In this document: piece by piece, positions 31,263 to 42,851 of the stretch
Numbering within the stretch: position 1 is the first letter of the stretch
How the letters are laid out: each line of letters opens with the position of its first letter
Assembly (NCBI RefSeq): GCF_020520425.1
Contig: NC_079492.1
Span: 143,685,861-143,749,860, forward strand
From: Spinacia oleracea
Taxonomy: Eukaryota > Streptophyta > Magnoliopsida > Caryophyllales > Amaranthaceae
DNA length: 64,000 nt
Reading direction: 5' to 3'
The notes under the pieces: generated by a model
Told to the model about the DNA's origin: nothing
Seen by the model: the letters and a program-made list of their open reading frames with translations, nothing else
The model's database searches: none
Program-made: the position numbers and the translations under genes

Positions 31263-32700
31263 TAGTAGAAATTAATTAGACGGCATTCCATCATGTATGC
31301 ATAAAAAAAAGTGGGCACTGCTCCAAGAGTCCAATTGCCTATATTCATCTGATTTTCACTTGTTTTTCTTGAATTATCTTATTAGAATTTGTTTTAGTAA
31401 TAAATTTGAACTTAACTGGACTTATTTTTCTGAAATAAGTGGAAATAAGATGAACATAATAATCCAAAAAATAAATTGGCCTTAACAATAACCACAATGA
31501 TTGATAAGTTGATCTTGATCTTCGTCTTGTTCCGAAGGATGAATGATCAACTTTTTTTCACTTCGACCGTCACAAGCTCCTAGAGTATTGAAACTTTGCA
31601 AGAGTTATTTGAAATACCTTCAAAATAAAACATTTAACAACCACACACGTTCAATTTTCCATCAAAATATAAAATTGGAATGTTTAGTTGTTCTATGTTC
31701 TCTTTGTCTATAATATAAAAAATATTATTAATAATTCAATTTCAACCGTTATGGTTATGGACTACTAATGTAATCCTTAAATTATAAGAAGTACCAAAAT
31801 TTAGTTAAAATTTTATTGTATATATGAGTAATACGTAGTAGAATTGACACATAATTAATTACTTTGTCACCAAGCAATGGCTTGACCTAGTGAAAATGAT
31901 TCCACGTTTCAACCCAAAAAAAAAAATTTACTTTGTCCACAATGTTGTATTGGTTCAATACTTCCATTGACCTATGAAATTGTGTAATGAATGTTGTCAA
32001 GGGGTTAAATTATACATCTAGATGTAAGACTATAACATTCTCTCTCTCTCTTTGACAACCTTAAGACTAAAACATTGTCGTGGTTGCCACTTGCCATGCT
32101 AATCAAACTTAAATTAATACAACCTGTGAATATTCCTAGTTGCCCGCCATACTTCATTCTTCTATATTTCGTACATCCAACTACAACAAATTCTTGACCA
32201 TTTTATCAGATTGGATCATTTAATACATACAGAGTATAGCATTTTATTTTATTTTAAGTGTCTTCTTTACCCTTCAACTTTTTTAAAAAAGAATTAAATA
32301 TATCTTAATCTGTTCGAAAATCAAATCAAATTCTTATAAAAAACGACTTGATGAATTTTTATTTATTACTCCGTATATGCTGAAGTATTAATTACACAAA
32401 ACATCTCAAATCCTCTGACAAAATAGCTACTTTATCCAAGATACCCCATACCAAAATATATTCAAATTAGAAATATAATCAAATCACAAATACAATAAAA
32501 TATCTTAGAAATGATATATTAATATTAAACTATAAAATCAAATCTCGTCCATATCATTTTTATTTACGCTCATGCCCGCCAAAACAAGATAGTCATTAAC
32601 ATTAAAGGAGAAAACACAGAGCAAACATTTGATGGTGTTAAAACTTAAAACAAAGATTTGCAAACCATAAAGTTTGGCATCCCTCCTCTAAAATCTAACC
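31263..32700. other. AT-rich intergenic DNA between the HMG and transporter genes
   Basis: It contains a (tc)n run at about 32038-32051 and long A/T stretches. At 31360-31450 a loose inverted pair (cttattagaattt ... gaaataagtgga) resembles small foldbacks seen at 35794 and 44270. No gene is recognised. Confidence 0.4.
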
Positions 32701-32736
32701 CCTAAACATTTTCCCGCGATTACAGTTAGCGATGGC

Positions 32737-32743
32737 TATAAAT
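32737..32743 (+). promoter_or_regulatory. Putative TATA box of the transporter gene
   Basis: TATAAAT in the context ggctataaattg, 255 bp upstream of the ATG at 32998. The leader contains a perfect inverted repeat, ttaactcaacaatctgttaa / attaacagattgttg, at about 32897-32942, able to form a strong hairpin in the 5' UTR. Confidence 0.5.
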
Positions 32744-32997
32744 TGATAACCCCTTTAATCTCTCTGCTCTTCACAAATTAATCACACCAAAAACCCAAAT
32801 TAGATTAGTTAAGAATTAATCTTTAATCAACCCCACTTCTCCATCACAAAACAATTCATCTTTATTCTCAAGCAAGCAAAGCATTTTTTCTCTTCTTAAC
32901 TCAACAATCTGTTAATTTTTTTAAAAATTAACAGATTGTTGTCAGAAAAAGCAGCAATACAATACAGTTCTCCTGAAATCCCTTTCAGTTTTCCGCC

Positions 32998-35900
32998 ATG
33001 CCGCCTCAAGATCCCATGACTTCGAGAGAGTACGTCGGCCAAATATCATCCTCCTCTTACCCCGACATAAAACAAGATGCCGGAGCACAATTCGTCCTCG
33101 AATCTAAAGGTATTGACTCGTGTCACATTTCTCAGTTCAAATTACACTATCGCGATATCACTATTATTGATTAGTGTCGAAAATTGGGGTAAAAAAATGC
33201 AGGAAAGTGGTGGCACGCCGGGTACCATCTGACGACGGCGATAGTGGGGCCGGCAATACTGACGTTGCCGTACGTGTTCAGGGGATTAGGGTGGGGTTTA
33301 GGCGTCTTCTGTTTAACGGTGATGGGATTAGTGACGTTTTACGCTTATTATCTGCTGTCACTTGTTCTTGATTACTGTGAGAAACAAGGTCGCCGTCATA
33401 TTCGCTTCCGTGAACTCGCCGCCGATGTTCTTGGTAAGTTTTCTCTCTCCTATGTTTAATTTTGGTTTAGCGGATTTTGATTAAGAGGAATTAATGGTCA
33501 TAATTAGTCCTATAATTAGTCAATGGATGTATAATTAGTGTTATTATTATGTTTCTTGAACGCTAACAGTTGAATGGCACAAATTTAGGATCATGTTTAA
33601 TTAGACTTTAGTACGTTTTTGTTCGGTAAAACTAGCCATAGCGGATAGCTGTTAACGGTTGAGTAGGGGTAACTATTAAAGCAGCGGGTAGCGGTAAATA
33701 ATAGTGGCATACAACAAAGCGGATGCCTAATATGAATATATGAGTGTATGGTGCGGTTAATTGCAATATTCGTAGTACAAGCTATATATTGTTTAAAACT
33801 TTACTCTAAATTTAACAAAACATTAACCGATACCTTAAACGCTACCGCTAAACACGCACACAGTGTTTGCTTAAGAGCGAGGATAGCCAATTATTACGTG
33901 TCGTACAACAGACGAGTTTAAATTTCATCGTGTATCCTCGAGGTTTCAAACAATTGAAAGTGTAACATGTACGTGGTACTAAGTAAATATATTACATGTA
34001 CCCGGGTGTACCGTGCACCCTCTCACATTCTTGATAATTTTCAACCAATGTTAGCCAAGAAAGTACCACCCCTAATATAGACATATAATAATACATGTTA
34101 AGCACCCTTAATAGAGCTAATTTTTTATCATTAATTAATAAGGGTATGTTCTAATTCTAAACTTTTGTAATTAAATAATCAAAATTAGTGGTTGTATAAG
34201 CATATGATTAGTATTATAACTGTGTTTGTTTTATGGAGTTGAATGTCAAAAGTTTAGGATGAGGTTTTAATGAGAGTCTAGACATGGTGTTTGACGAAAC
34301 AGAGGAAATTCAAAGATGAGATAATGGAGAGGGTGTAAGTGGGAAAACAGATAGATAATGGTTCATGTCAAATGTAACACGTCTATTTTGTAGCTTTCAA
34401 TCATAAATATACTGCATAATTCATTAATTAACTCCAACTACAACCATTATTATTGTGGGTTTACATGTTAAATCTATGGCTAGTGTGTCATGAGTCTCAT
34501 AACTGATGACTGTGGATGTTGGGGCGTTGGGCCTAGGCCGAAGGCTCATATCATTACAAATTTGCAAGTATATTTCATCCGTTCCATAAATATTAATATA
34601 TTATGGAGTACAACATTTATCATTTTTGAATGAAATAAAGAAACAAGCTATCATGCTTAATTTTCATCATAAATAAAATCGGATTATGTGAAAGATTAGA
34701 ATTGCAGTTGATTATGTGAAAGATTAGAATTGTACTTAAGCTAATTTTTGTTTAGTTGACTGAAAAAATAATTAAATATATACACAAGACAAAATCATGG
34801 CAATAATGTAATAATTATGCTATTAAAAAACTTGGGTTATTCAAATGTGTTGATTTAAGTAGTAAGTACAACCAATAATACTATAAGGAACCGACGATGA
34901 ATTGATGATACTATACTATATATTGCTCATGCATGTTGAGTATAACTTAATTATGCACCTAACACAAAAGTACAAGAACAGTAATTATAAAAAGTAGGAT
35001 TATAAGCATCAAGTGTTATGATTGCATAGCCTTTTGTTTGTCGTCGTCTTGGTGTTTCAATCCTTCATAGCAACTTGGGTTATTATGTGTTCTTTGGGTG
35101 CACCATGTTCATAATGCACCCTTGTTCGTAGTCCACGAATTGGGTTTTTTCCCTAATTAGTAGAAATTCATTTTATTTTAAATCCAAACGAGCATAATGT
35201 CATAACACCAAAAGGTATTTGAATGGTTTTATATGATCAAACAATCATAATAGCAATGGCTCACGGCTATAACAAAGCTATGCGTATTCCTAAGGTCTTA
35301 TTGGTGGCCAGGGTATCTCTTTTCTACAGACTACATGTATTTAAATTGGATCATCACACATAAGAAATGTAATGAACTAATGATGAAACAGTTTGAGTAA
35401 GCAAGGGATATACTTAGGCTAAGCTAATTAAGGTGAGTACATGATTAATTGATTAATTAATCAGTTATACTTTAGTGTAGAATCTGAAGATTGATAGGGT
35501 GTCAAACTTAGGCAACAGAAGTACTTGATTCTTACTTTACACTTGATTAATGATTTGTTTAAGGAAAACTTGTGCAAAACTACTTTCTAATTTTCTATTT
35601 ATCATCATTTAATTGTGTTAAATTGAACAAATTTTTTAATTAGGTACTCTGTAGGATATGAAATGTATGCAGTTTTTCACAAGTTTTTCGTTTTTTTGAA
35701 AAAGCTTGTCGATATGGTACTGATTTCTGAACACAAGTGCTTAATGAATTGCAATGAAATCTTATAGAAAATTGATTATTACTTGTAGCTAATGGTCTGT
35801 TCTTCTATTAGACTTATTTTGACTTATTTTAGACAAAATAAGTTCATACAAGTTCAGACAAAATAAGTCGAATAGAAAAGAGCCTAAGAATCATTGCTCA

Positions 35901-38900
35901 TATACTTAAATATGTAATTAACCTTTGGCTTTCCGTGTATGAAAATCAAACAGGATCTGGCTGGATGTTTTATTTCGTAGTATTCATTCAAACGGCCATT
36001 AACACCGGAATAAGTATAGGAGCTATCCTGTTTGCGGGGCAATGCCTTCAGGTATATATATAGTCTGAGTAATACTTTATCCAGTTGCTATCTCTCAACT
36101 CAATTGGTACTATTTAAAGTCAACAATTGTTTTTGATTAGCTTTGATTTTTCAACATTTTTGTGCTTCTATTTACGTTGCAAGATTATTATTCTTACAAA
36201 TATTTTGTGCTAATTTTTCTGACTCCTAGTCTTATATTATCACACTCACAATTTCACATCAGAAGCTGTAGCTTTCTTCTAGAAATCAGCTTTTGACATT
36301 GTTATTAATAAAACAGCACAATTTGTATTGTTAGTTTGAATTGGTCTTTGCTTTTTCTGCTTTCTGGTGATATTAGCTGAATTAAAGGGACTTTGCCATT
36401 TGACTATTGTTTTGCTTTACAAATCAATCCAAGAGAGCCTTCAGAAGAAGAGAAACACTCTTTTATCTTAACAAATATTGCAGTATATGTCTCGTGCAGT
36501 GAAGGTCTAGATAGTCAAACCTGTTGAATGTAATTACAAGTATATTATGAACTCCCAAAACCAATATGGGCTGCTGATGATAAAAGAAAATGATGAAGAA
36601 CTTGTCTGCATATAGGATTTTTTAACGATTCTAAGGCCTTGTTCTAGTACTAGTGTATTATCATTATAGTTCACTTCAGTAGCATTCAGTTCAGTTCAGT
36701 TGCCTTATTTTTTTAGTTCAGTCCAGCTCAGCTCAAAAGAACACGGCCTAGTTCCACATTTCACAGAAGCAAAAACATTTTGTGTCATTTACTTATGCGG
36801 GAGATGAGGAGATCTAAATGTATAGGACAAACTTAAGAGAGTTGTTGGTTTATTCTAAAGTCTCAAAATTTTCTCTTTTCATGCTTGTTATACTTTTGAC
36901 GTATAGCAAACACAATCCTTGTGTGTAATCGTGTACTTCTCTTTCCAGAAAAGATCGTCCACCTCTAAGACTGTGGTACTGGTGCACACTGATGTGAACC
37001 ACAGTTTATGCTGTGGACATCACACCAGTGTAGGAGATTTCATTTGTTGTATAAGCTAATGCACATTGCAGATTAGTACACTTAAATTTTTAAAACTGCT
37101 TGATTAATGATAAAGAGTAAAGATACTTATACTAGAAGCAAATGCAGTCCTTGTAAAAACATGTAATGCAGTTTATTCTCTGAATCAGCACAATTATCGC
37201 TCTGCTTCTGTTTGTTCCGTTTGGTCATATACTCCTATATTTGTATGTGTAATGTAATATATACCATGATACTAAATTCTTTTCTTTTCTTTTTTTCGGG
37301 ATGGAAGATCATGTACTCGAGTCTCTCACCACATGGCTCGTTGCAATTATATCAGTTCGTAGCAATGGTGACAGTGGTGTTTATTGTACTCTCTCAGTTC
37401 CCATCCTTTCACTCTCTCCGATACATTAACTTGGGTTCTTTGTTTTTGAGTTTGGGATACACCTTCCTAGTAGTCGGTGCATGCATTTATGCAGGTATGG
37501 GGATCAACAGACTGTTCTAAATTTGTTTTATGTTCCATAAATTCTCAGGAAACTGAACTGCTCAATACTAGACTGTTTTTCATTTCCTGGCTTATTGACA
37601 TGACTTTGTAAACTTGGAAATGTTATTCCTTGTTTGTCTACACTCAATTTCCACTTAATTAAACAGTGATTTTACATAAAAATATGCAACATAATCCTTA
37701 TAAATAACAAATGAGTGAAGATTTTTAAGAATAACCTGTGAAACCCTGCAGCAATGGCTCATTGGTTTATTGTACTCCGTGATTTATGTGAAAGTTATAT
37801 TGAGTTTAAGGCTGAATTTGCAGCTTCCTCAAAAAATGCCCCTCCAAAGGACTATTCATTGGAATCTTCAGGGACCGTGAGTGCTTTCAATGCGTTCAAT
37901 TCCATCTCTATCATAGCTGCAATATTCGGGAATGGTATATTGCCAGAAATACAGGTAAACTATTCTGCAGACTTACTCTATTCCCTGAAGTTTGCATAAT
38001 GAAGAAATTAAGGTTTTGTATAGGATGATAAAAAACATGATCCTTATTACTTGTTTGGTAGGCAACTCTGGCTCCACCAGCAACTGGGAAGATGTTTAAA
38101 GGCCTTCTGATGTGCTACACTGTCATATTTATCACATTCTATGCAGTTGCTGTTTCGGGGTATTATGTGTTTAGCAACAAATCTTCTTCTAACATACTTA
38201 AAAACTTCCTGCCTGATAATGGTCCTGCTCTGGCTCCAGAATGGGTTTTAGGACTCGCGGTCATCTTCATTCTTCTCCAGCTATTTGCCATTGGCCTGGT
38301 AAACTCTACTACCATTATACCCTTTTCCTTTTCGTATTGTCTCTAAAGTGTTCAGTTTCTTTTGAATGTACTACTTACCAAAGAAACAAGATCAAATGCT
38401 TCTCTGAATCATACATGTGGGATATTTGAAAGGGTATTTCAGCGAAATTTAAGTGACTTCTTAATTATGAGAGGTTTGTATATGTAACACGTACTGTAAT
38501 TAATTCTGGACAGAAGAACTAAAAGTATCAATTTATAAAGCAATGGCAGGACTAGATCACTGGCTGTTTCTTGGATAAAATGATTGAAGCAACAATTCAC
38601 TTCAGATAACCAACACAAGTTGGTGGGGAACTCACCTTGTGACTTGGATATCACTGAGCCCCGTCAGCTGCATAATGTTTAGGAGTGGCTCAAGCGAAAA
38701 CTTGTGTAACTGGGCTGGCTAACCTGTGATAAGTGTTAGGTGTTGGTTCAGTAGGGTATTTTCTTCTTACCTAATAAAAAAAAGTACACAAAAAACAGTT
38801 AACTTCAGATATGAGAAGTTGTTTCATGAGACATGTATATTGCGTATTAAGTGATCTATGTAACAAATTTGACAGGTTTACTCTCAAGTAGCTTTCGAGA

Positions 38901-39265
38901 TCATGGAGAAGAAATCATCGGATACAACCCAAGGAATGTTCTCAAAGAGAAATTTGGTCCCGAGGATAATACTTCGTTCAACATACATGGTAGTTTGTGG
39001 ATTCGTTGCAGCAATGTTGCCATTTTTCGGGGATATCAGTAGTGTCATAGGTGCCATTGGTTTCATACCCTTGGACTTCATTCTTCCTATGCTTCTCTAC
39101 AACATGACCCATAAACCCTCAAAAACATCAGCTGTCTATTTGGTTAATATTTCCATCATTATAATCTTCACCGGTGCTGGACTTTTAGGGGCTGTTTCTT
39201 CGTTCAGGAAGTTGATTCTCGATGCCAAAGAGTTCAAGCTTTTCAGTAATGGTGTATCCGATTAA
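32998..39265 (+). CDS. GAT1: GABA transporter 1-like amino acid permease, 461 aa
   Basis: Seven exons: 32998-33109, 33203-33433, 35954-36051, 37308-37494, 37824-37954, 38062-38298, 38876-39265. Phases are consistent and total 461 residues, usual for the family. Family landmarks are in order: [22 protein letters not shown] (transmembrane 1), [130 protein letters not shown], and a tail [15 protein letters not shown]. About eleven membrane helices are expected. Family knowledge: Arabidopsis GAT1 is a plasma-membrane proton-coupled GABA symporter of the AAAP family. Substrate is inferred from similarity. For exon 5 I chose the acceptor at 37823, not the CAG at 37751, because it restores the [12 protein letters not shown] context without an extra 24 residues. 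Intron 6 contains a SINE; intron 2 is 2.5 kb. Confidence 0.9.
33620..33862. mobile_element. MITE-like element in transporter intron 2
   Basis: The ends tagccatagcggatagctg and cgctaccgctaaacacgcac share the gtagcgg/ccgctac vocabulary of the cluster at 26061-27000. The inverted arrangement suggests a MITE. Boundaries and class are not fixed. Confidence 0.4.
33863..35793. other. Remainder of transporter intron 2
   Basis: AT-rich intron sequence. At 33995-34020 the word cgggtgtaccgtgcaccctc resembles cgggtgtatggtgcacactt at 43578-43597, hinting at a shared dispersed repeat. At 34681-34730 a 24-bp-scale duplication of ggattatgtgaaagattagaatt is seen. Nothing else is recognised. Confidence 0.4.
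35794..35884. mobile_element. Very small foldback/MITE-like element in transporter intron 2
   Basis: About 91 bp with inverted ends GGTCTGTTCTTCTATTAGAC / GTCGAATAGAAAAGAGCC and inner repeats of ttatttt/aaaataag. CTAA occurs just outside on both sides. It lies 70 bp upstream of exon 3 of the transporter gene. Related ttattttca/ataagttcag pairs occur at about 44260-44345 and 44980-45045. Confidence 0.45.
36635..36748. mobile_element. Small Tourist-like foldback in transporter intron 3
   Basis: The ends GGCCTTGTTCT and AGAACACGGCC form an imperfect inverted repeat about 114 bp apart. The flanking bases are TAA and TAG, so the duplication is imperfect. The interior is built of gttcagttcag words. 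No coding capacity. Confidence 0.45.
38609..38801 (+). mobile_element. tRNA-derived SINE in transporter intron 6 (same family as SINE-2)
   Basis: It starts ACCAACACAAGTTGGTGGGG and ends CTTACCTAATAAAAAAAA plus an A-rich tail, matching 2663-2837 at both ends. The 10-bp duplication acttcagata is at 38599-38608 and 38802-38811. It is 193 bp long. The B box region (gagccccgtc) is more diverged than in SINE-2. Confidence 0.82.
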
Positions 39266-39370
39266 TTAGTACTGGATTTTGAGGTAATTAATTAGAGCCA
39301 TTTTTTAAGACTAATTGTTCATCAGATATATTAACACTTACAATTGATTTGTTTCTGATATACAGAACTA

Positions 39371-39398
39371 CTCCCTCCATGTAAAAAGACGGAGGGAG
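39371..39398. mobile_element. 28-bp Stowaway remnant: two MITE ends with almost no interior
   Basis: CTCCCTCC and GGAGGGAG stand only 12 bases apart, with TA on both sides (39369-39370, 39399-39400). It looks like a Stowaway MITE whose interior is gone. It lies about 105 bp after the transporter stop codon, so probably in its 3' UTR, where it would form a short hairpin. Confidence 0.6.
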
Positions 39399-39524
39399 TA
39401 GTATGCACAGTCGAGCATTTTAGGCTGTAATTTGTAGTGTCCCGCGGTATATCTTTTTCGCTAATTGTAAAGTTTGTTGAGTGAAATTTGTGTAGTTTGT
39501 GCCTATTTACTATTTAGAGATTGT

Positions 39525-39609
39525 TTTTTTTTTACGCAAAGAAGAAGATATTATATTATATTAAAACATGAAAGCACAATCCAATCTTTACAAAAGCTAC
39601 GGGCGAGAC
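39525..39609 (-). mobile_element. 85-bp retroposed insert with poly(A) tail and 16-bp duplication
   Basis: The insert is flanked by actatttagagattgt at 39509-39524 and 39610-39625. Its left edge is a T run, i.e. a poly(A) tail on the minus strand. This is the signature of a 5'-truncated LINE or SINE copy. The body (reverse complement of tacaaaagctacgggcgag...) was not assigned to a family. A 160-codon frame across this insert is chance. Confidence 0.7.
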
Positions 39610-39625
39610 ACTATTTAGAGATTGT

Positions 39626-40570
39626 GATTAAGAATAATGGGAGCTGTTTTCTTTACGTACAAGTGACAAATATTGGTCCAATTTCTACTTTTTGTTTTGT
39701 TGATACTCCGTATTTTTGTGCTTTATATACGGAGTACTCATCTTTACGTACAAGTAACGTACATGAAGATGGATGTGGGCCGGAGCGATCTCCGGGTCGA
39801 GCACGTGTTATTGATTCGATCCGAGATCTTGGAATTGCTCATTCAATGAGCATTATCAATATTATTATTGAAGAAGAGGCCTCCTTGATCCTCGCTCCAA
39901 AGCCAACGCATGAGTTTGGTGCTCTCCGGTTACTGCAAAAATATTGTGCTCAATGAGGTCCCTGTACCTTCTTCTTGGAGTTAGGCTCTGTTTTGCTTGA
40001 TTTTTCATATAGCTTAATTAGGCAAAAGATGACTACGCAGGCAATGATGCATGCATGTAAATTACAAACATAAAACTAGGTTATCCCTTCATGCCTATGA
40101 CGATGTCTAATTTAAAGAGTTTAAAAACTCAAATCTAGCTAGATTCCAAATGGGACAAAAATTTGTCCTAATCTAATTAAGCTGATCAATCACACAATAA
40201 ACTGCCCATTTATATAATTAGACAGATCGGATCGGTACCTTCTCCAACACGACACTTTGTAAAAAAAATTATCAAAACACATTTTATTTAAATATACTAA
40301 ATGCAACCTACTATAGATTAGGCCATGTTGATTTTATATAAATGTAGATCGCCTTGTTCCCACCTGACACGCACCCTTGTATATTTATCAAGCTTTTTTT
40401 TGACGAGTTTGAATCTTTTCCTAAAAGCGGTCGGCTAATTACAAATATCAACCACTAAAAAAGAATGGAACGAGTAAATTGTGTGATAGAGGATTCTGAT
40501 TCGTTTTTACTCTGTATTTCAGATGTCCTTTAATTATGAATAACTTCATATTGTACCTAAAAGGGTGAAA
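39626..40570. other. Intergenic DNA, nothing firmly recognised
   Basis: A moderately GC-rich patch at 39755-39955 has an open frame (ending ...LLQKYCAQ) that I do not recognise. It lacks a start context and could be a captured or decayed fragment. The rest is AT-rich. Confidence 0.35.
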
Positions 40571-40680
40571 TTGCGGCCTGATTGGAAGTGGCTCAAACAT
40601 TGACCTGTGTAGCTGAGCTAACTAACTTGAGATAGGTGATAGATGAATCAGTAGGGCCATTTTTTTTTATCTAATCTAAA
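40571..40680 (+). mobile_element. 5'-truncated SINE fragment, family of SINE-2
   Basis: The words agtggctcaaacattgacctg, gagctaactaac and cagtagggccatttt, followed by atctaat, align with the 3' half of the SINE at 38609-38801. No target duplication was fixed. Confidence 0.5.
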
Positions 40681-40969
40681 GAAAGACATTACGTACGACG
40701 TAGTAACAATTCGATCAGAGTATGTTTGTATTGGCACATTTCCCCAACTCAGGCTGTCTCCGGCAATTTGGAGGCCCTGTGCTAAATACAGATATTGAGC
40801 CCCTATAAATTTTTACGGGCAATTATTTAATGTAAAACACATAACTATTATATTTATATTGTTTTATTTATACAAAATATAGAGCCAAATTAATAATATG
40901 GTTTAACGTCTTATGTGCGATGGTTTGACAAAATTGATGAAAATGTTTGATGGACGTGAAAAAGGCAAA

Positions 40970-41065
40970 TAAAAAAGGGGGAAGGGCGAAAAATCGAACT
41001 CTGGCCTCGGCAACCACACTTATGAGTCCTTACCAGCTGGGACAAATGTTACATAATGCATAACA
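40970..41065 (-). repeat. tRNA-like repeat fragment, possible SINE remnant
   Basis: On the minus strand it reads CCAGCTGGTAAGGACTCATA, then GCCAGAGTTCGATTTTTCGCC, resembling tRNA A and B box regions in the right order and spacing. It is not a functional tRNA because the arms do not pair fully. Surrounding gaggccc/ggccttgcccc sequence may belong to a larger element. Confidence 0.4.
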
Positions 41066-41598
41066 AAGCAACTGTTAAATATATAATATTTTTTCTTGAG
41101 GGGGTTTAACCAACATAAATTTTTTTGGGGTCCCAAAATTTTGTGGCCCGGTACTGTAGATCCGATCGGACCTCCCTTTAGCCGGCCTTGCCCCAACTCT
41201 TTAATATTTGTAATAATCAACCTTTGTCACCTTAATTAAAATGATCAAATTAGTTGTAGCCTTGGCTTCTTGATCGAGTTGACTGCCCTAATAATAGGTG
41301 GACAGCGTTAGTTTAGAGCGTGGATTGTAGAACACTGAACACATCACCTGTAAATACTGGCGGTTCTCAGCAGTCTTATATAGTTATATGGCTCATCTTC
41401 CGGCTCATCCAAAAGAATCCTCCTATAGTCCTATGCATTAAATTAATTATCTACCAAATTCGGCTGTCAATTTGCGTAGTAAATCGAGCAAATATCACTC
41501 ACGGCCTTCTCGAGTATGTAGAAATTAAAATATGGATGATTCTACGCCCTCCGTCCTTTATTGTTTGCCTCCTCGTGTACCAAACGTGTTTTTATTAA

Positions 41599-41950
41599 GG
41601 CTTTATTTGGTTGGGAGGAATTGGAAGGAAAAGAAAAAAAAGGGAAGGTAAAATACGGTTTCCTGTATTTGGTACAAATAATTATATGGGAAGTGGAAGG
41701 AAAGGAAGAGAATTGCAAGGAAAGCTTCTTTATAAAATTTTCACTTTCCTTTCCTCCCAAAATTGGAGGAATTTGGAAGGAAAGAGAAAATTAAAAGCTG
41801 TCAATTATATTTCCTTTCTCTTCCTTTCCTTTCTTTCCCTTAAACCAAACACAGTAAAATAAAATCTCTTTCCCTTCCCTTCTTTTCCTTTCTTTTCCCT
41901 TCCTTTCTTTTCTCTTCCTTTCCTTTACTAATAATGAACCAAATAGGGCC
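41599..41950. mobile_element. Tourist-like MITE, purine/pyrimidine-rich
   Basis: The ends GGCTTTATTTGGTT and AACCAAATAGGGCC are inverted repeats flanked by TAA (41596-41598, 41951-41953). It is 352 bp long. The left half is GGAAGGAAA-rich and the right half CCTTTCCTT-rich, so the single strand can fold along its length. ORFs inside are chance. Confidence 0.82.
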
Positions 41951-42009
41951 TAAGAGTTGGTGAGTGAATTGAGAATAGATAAAAGTGGTGAGATCCAATT
42001 AAAGTTGTC

Positions 42010-42300
42010 AATATCGGGATTTTATTGTCGAATCGAAAATGGCTAGCTCTTAGAATCGAATCGTAAAACCGAATCGTAGAATCGTAAGATTTTAAGTATA
42101 ATCGAGATTTTATTCTCGAGTTTCATTGAAAGTGCTTATATTATAATAGATGAAAACTTAATAACTTTCTCAGCATGATTCAAATTAATTTACGAAGTTT
42201 TTGCTACTCGCTAGTCAAGCATAGTGTAGAATCGTAAGATCATATTTGAATCATAGAATCGTAAGATCTACGAATTGAATCGTGATTTTAACAAAAATGG
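42010..42300. repeat. Degenerate gaatcgtaagat repeats
   Basis: The words gaatcgta and agaatcgtaagat recur at least six times in two clusters (42045-42095 and 42225-42290). The class is not known. Confidence 0.4.
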
Positions 42301-42439
42301 CGAGACCGAATAATATATTTTATGCAAGAGAAAATCTATGGTCCCATAATTTTTTTAAGTAATAGAGCAATCTTTTAAGAATGGACCCACATGACAAATG
42401 GAACAAACAAAAATGGATGTATAAAGGATATACGGAGTA

Positions 42440-42784
42440 CTCCCTCTGTCCCTTTATGTTCTTCCCGTTTGAGAAATGGTGTGGAAATTAAGAAAATGGA
42501 ATTTTGTAATGATTGGGTGTAAGAGTAATGATTGAATCTAAGAGAAAGTAATAAAGTAGTAAAGGAAAGTAATAAAGAAATGAAGGAGAGAGAATATATT
42601 TTTAATAAAGTAATAAAAAAATCATAAAAGTGGGGTTGGGTGAGTGAATAGGGAAATGTGAATGAATTAAATAAGGGATGGTGGGGAATTTTATGGTAAA
42701 AAGGTATGTCCAAAAAAGGAAATGGAAAGAACATATAGGAACGCCCGAAATAGAAACGGGAAGAACAAAAAGGAATGGAGGGAG
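42440..42784. mobile_element. Stowaway-like MITE
   Basis: The ends CTCCCTCTGTCCCTTTATG and, at the right, the partner ending AATGGAGGGAG, with inner GTTCTTCCCGTTT / AAACGGGAAGAAC. TA flanks at 42438-42439 and 42785-42786. 345 bp. The terminal words resemble those of the MITE at 5832-6191. Confidence 0.88.
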
Positions 42785-42851
42785 TACCATTTAGGAATTA
42801 TTTGTCAAACTTCACACGTATTGATGATGTAGGTCGTCAAGTAATTTAATA

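Noticed and set aside
37751-37823. Alternative earlier acceptor for exon 5 of the GABA transporter-like gene
   Set aside because: It would add 24 in-frame residues ([10 protein letters not shown]...) absent from the family; the acceptor at 37823 restores the conserved [12 protein letters not shown].
39474-39956. 160-codon open frame downstream of the transporter gene
   Set aside because: It runs across an 85-bp retroposed insert and its duplicated target, and I recognise no family in it; more likely chance.
40970-41065. Possible tRNA gene
   Set aside because: A and B box-like words are present but the cloverleaf arms do not pair; kept only as a SINE-like remnant.
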